Positions 63,715 to 64,000 of a DNA stretch of 64,000 nucleotides are shown piece after piece (positions within the stretch are counted from its first letter, which is position 1; every line of letters starts with the position of its first letter). Under the pieces are notes generated by a model, which saw only the letters and a program-made list of their open reading frames with translations, did not search any database and had not been told where the DNA came from. The stretch is taken from the NCBI GenBank assembly GCA_963755825.1, contig CAVWLA010000001.1, positions 1,984,001 to 2,048,000 on the forward strand. Direction: 5' to 3'. A program made the position numbers and the translations under genes. Source of the DNA: DATBQN01 sp963755825. Its GTDB lineage: Bacteria; Acidobacteriota; Thermoanaerobaculia; Multivoradales; UBA5704.

Positions 63715-64000
63715 AACGACAGCTCACATCGCGCTGGCTCCTCTACCTTCATCTCAGCAACAGCCGCTTCCTGGTCAACGACGCAACCAGGCACGGCGGC
63801 TGTGCCGTCGATGGCCGTTCCCGTTGGGACCGGTGTTGCCGCTGCGGAGACGTCCCAGGTCCTGAACGATATCCATTCGTACATCACGGGGACCGCGGGA
63901 CGTCTCCGAGGCGGCGATGCCGGTCTCTGCCTGGGCAACTTCTGGCGACGGCACGAGCGTCTTTCCCCATGACCGCCACGTGGCGCTCCGCGGCAGCGGC
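63715..64000. other. non-coding 3' flank with a long inverted repeat
   Basis: 286 nt to the window edge. CGGAGACGTCCC (63845-63856) and GGGACGTCTCCG (63897-63908) form a perfect 12-bp inverted repeat with a 40-nt spacer. CCTGGT/ACCAGG at about 63770-63790 forms a second, small hairpin. A 53-codon plus-strand frame from ATG 63811 and a 78-codon minus frame cover parts of it, but neither has a ribosome site. Confidence 0.45.

Noticed and set aside
63702..63938. 78-codon minus-strand ORF at the right end
   Set aside because: No ribosome site, covers the stop of the BNR gene and reads through the inverted repeat; composition unlike protein.

Overview
This is a 64 kb, very GC-rich (visually about 70% or more) bacterial window packed with genes on both strands. 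It holds at least seven secreted proteins of the 'VWFA-related Acidobacterial domain' type, a Ser/Thr kinase carrying a TolB/PD40 propeller, an M61 and an M28 exopeptidase, and a zf-HC2 protein. I infer an Acidobacteriota chromosome, probably Thermoanaerobaculia-like. There is no rRNA, tRNA, CRISPR array, transposase or recognisable prophage.

Region 1 (1-21019): after the 3' end of an S9 peptidase come tandem paralogues of a secreted VWA-like protein (863, 1755, 3599, 7578, 9547, 12516, 14520), with a frameshifted Cys-rich secreted gene, a 59-aa membrane peptide, a secreted protein of unknown function and a GIDE-like membrane protein between them. A remnant of the GIDE-like gene at 9394-9474 shows that a [VWA gene + GIDE gene] unit was duplicated. 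The last paralogue overlaps a TPR protein gene, which overlaps a second kind of VWA gene with an intact MIDAS; these three look like one operon. Most of the array genes have a TA-N-N-C-T -10-like box 35-60 nt before the start.

Region 2 (21033-31984, minus strand): a threonine-to-glycine pair (tdh-kbl), a Cys-repeat/coiled-coil protein with a strong terminator, a tandem-kinase/propeller receptor, a PilZ protein, a zf-HC2 gene coupled by an ATGA overlap to a malonyl-CoA synthetase-like gene, and a beta-hydroxyacid dehydrogenase.

Region 3 (32092-39599): a CocE/NonD hydrolase, a GNAT acetyltransferase, a cardiolipin-synthase-like phospholipase D, an RND/MMPL exporter and a secreted protein with one CxxCH motif, followed by a terminator.

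Region 4 (39695-47756, minus strand): an envelope and glycosylation region. It has a GT-C-like membrane protein, a His-rich membrane protein, a 56-aa coiled-coil peptide, a tail-fibre-like protein, and a polyprenyl-phosphate-type GT2 gene overlapping a YfhO-like gene fused to a C-terminal SAM methyltransferase. GT2 plus YfhO matches the known CsbB/YfhO logic (lipid-linked sugar made inside, transferred outside); the fused methyltransferase is the new element.

Region 5 (47997-64000): a TPR/DUF1579-like protein, a patatin, M28 and M61 peptidases, an XRE regulator with a hydrophobic tail divergent from hrpB, a single-chain type ISP restriction-modification enzyme with 10-bp tandem repeats at its 5' end, and a large secreted BNR/FnIII protein.

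Translation starts were chosen from Shine-Dalgarno position and signal peptides. Several genes use TTG, GTG or apparently CTG, often overlapping the upstream stop codon.
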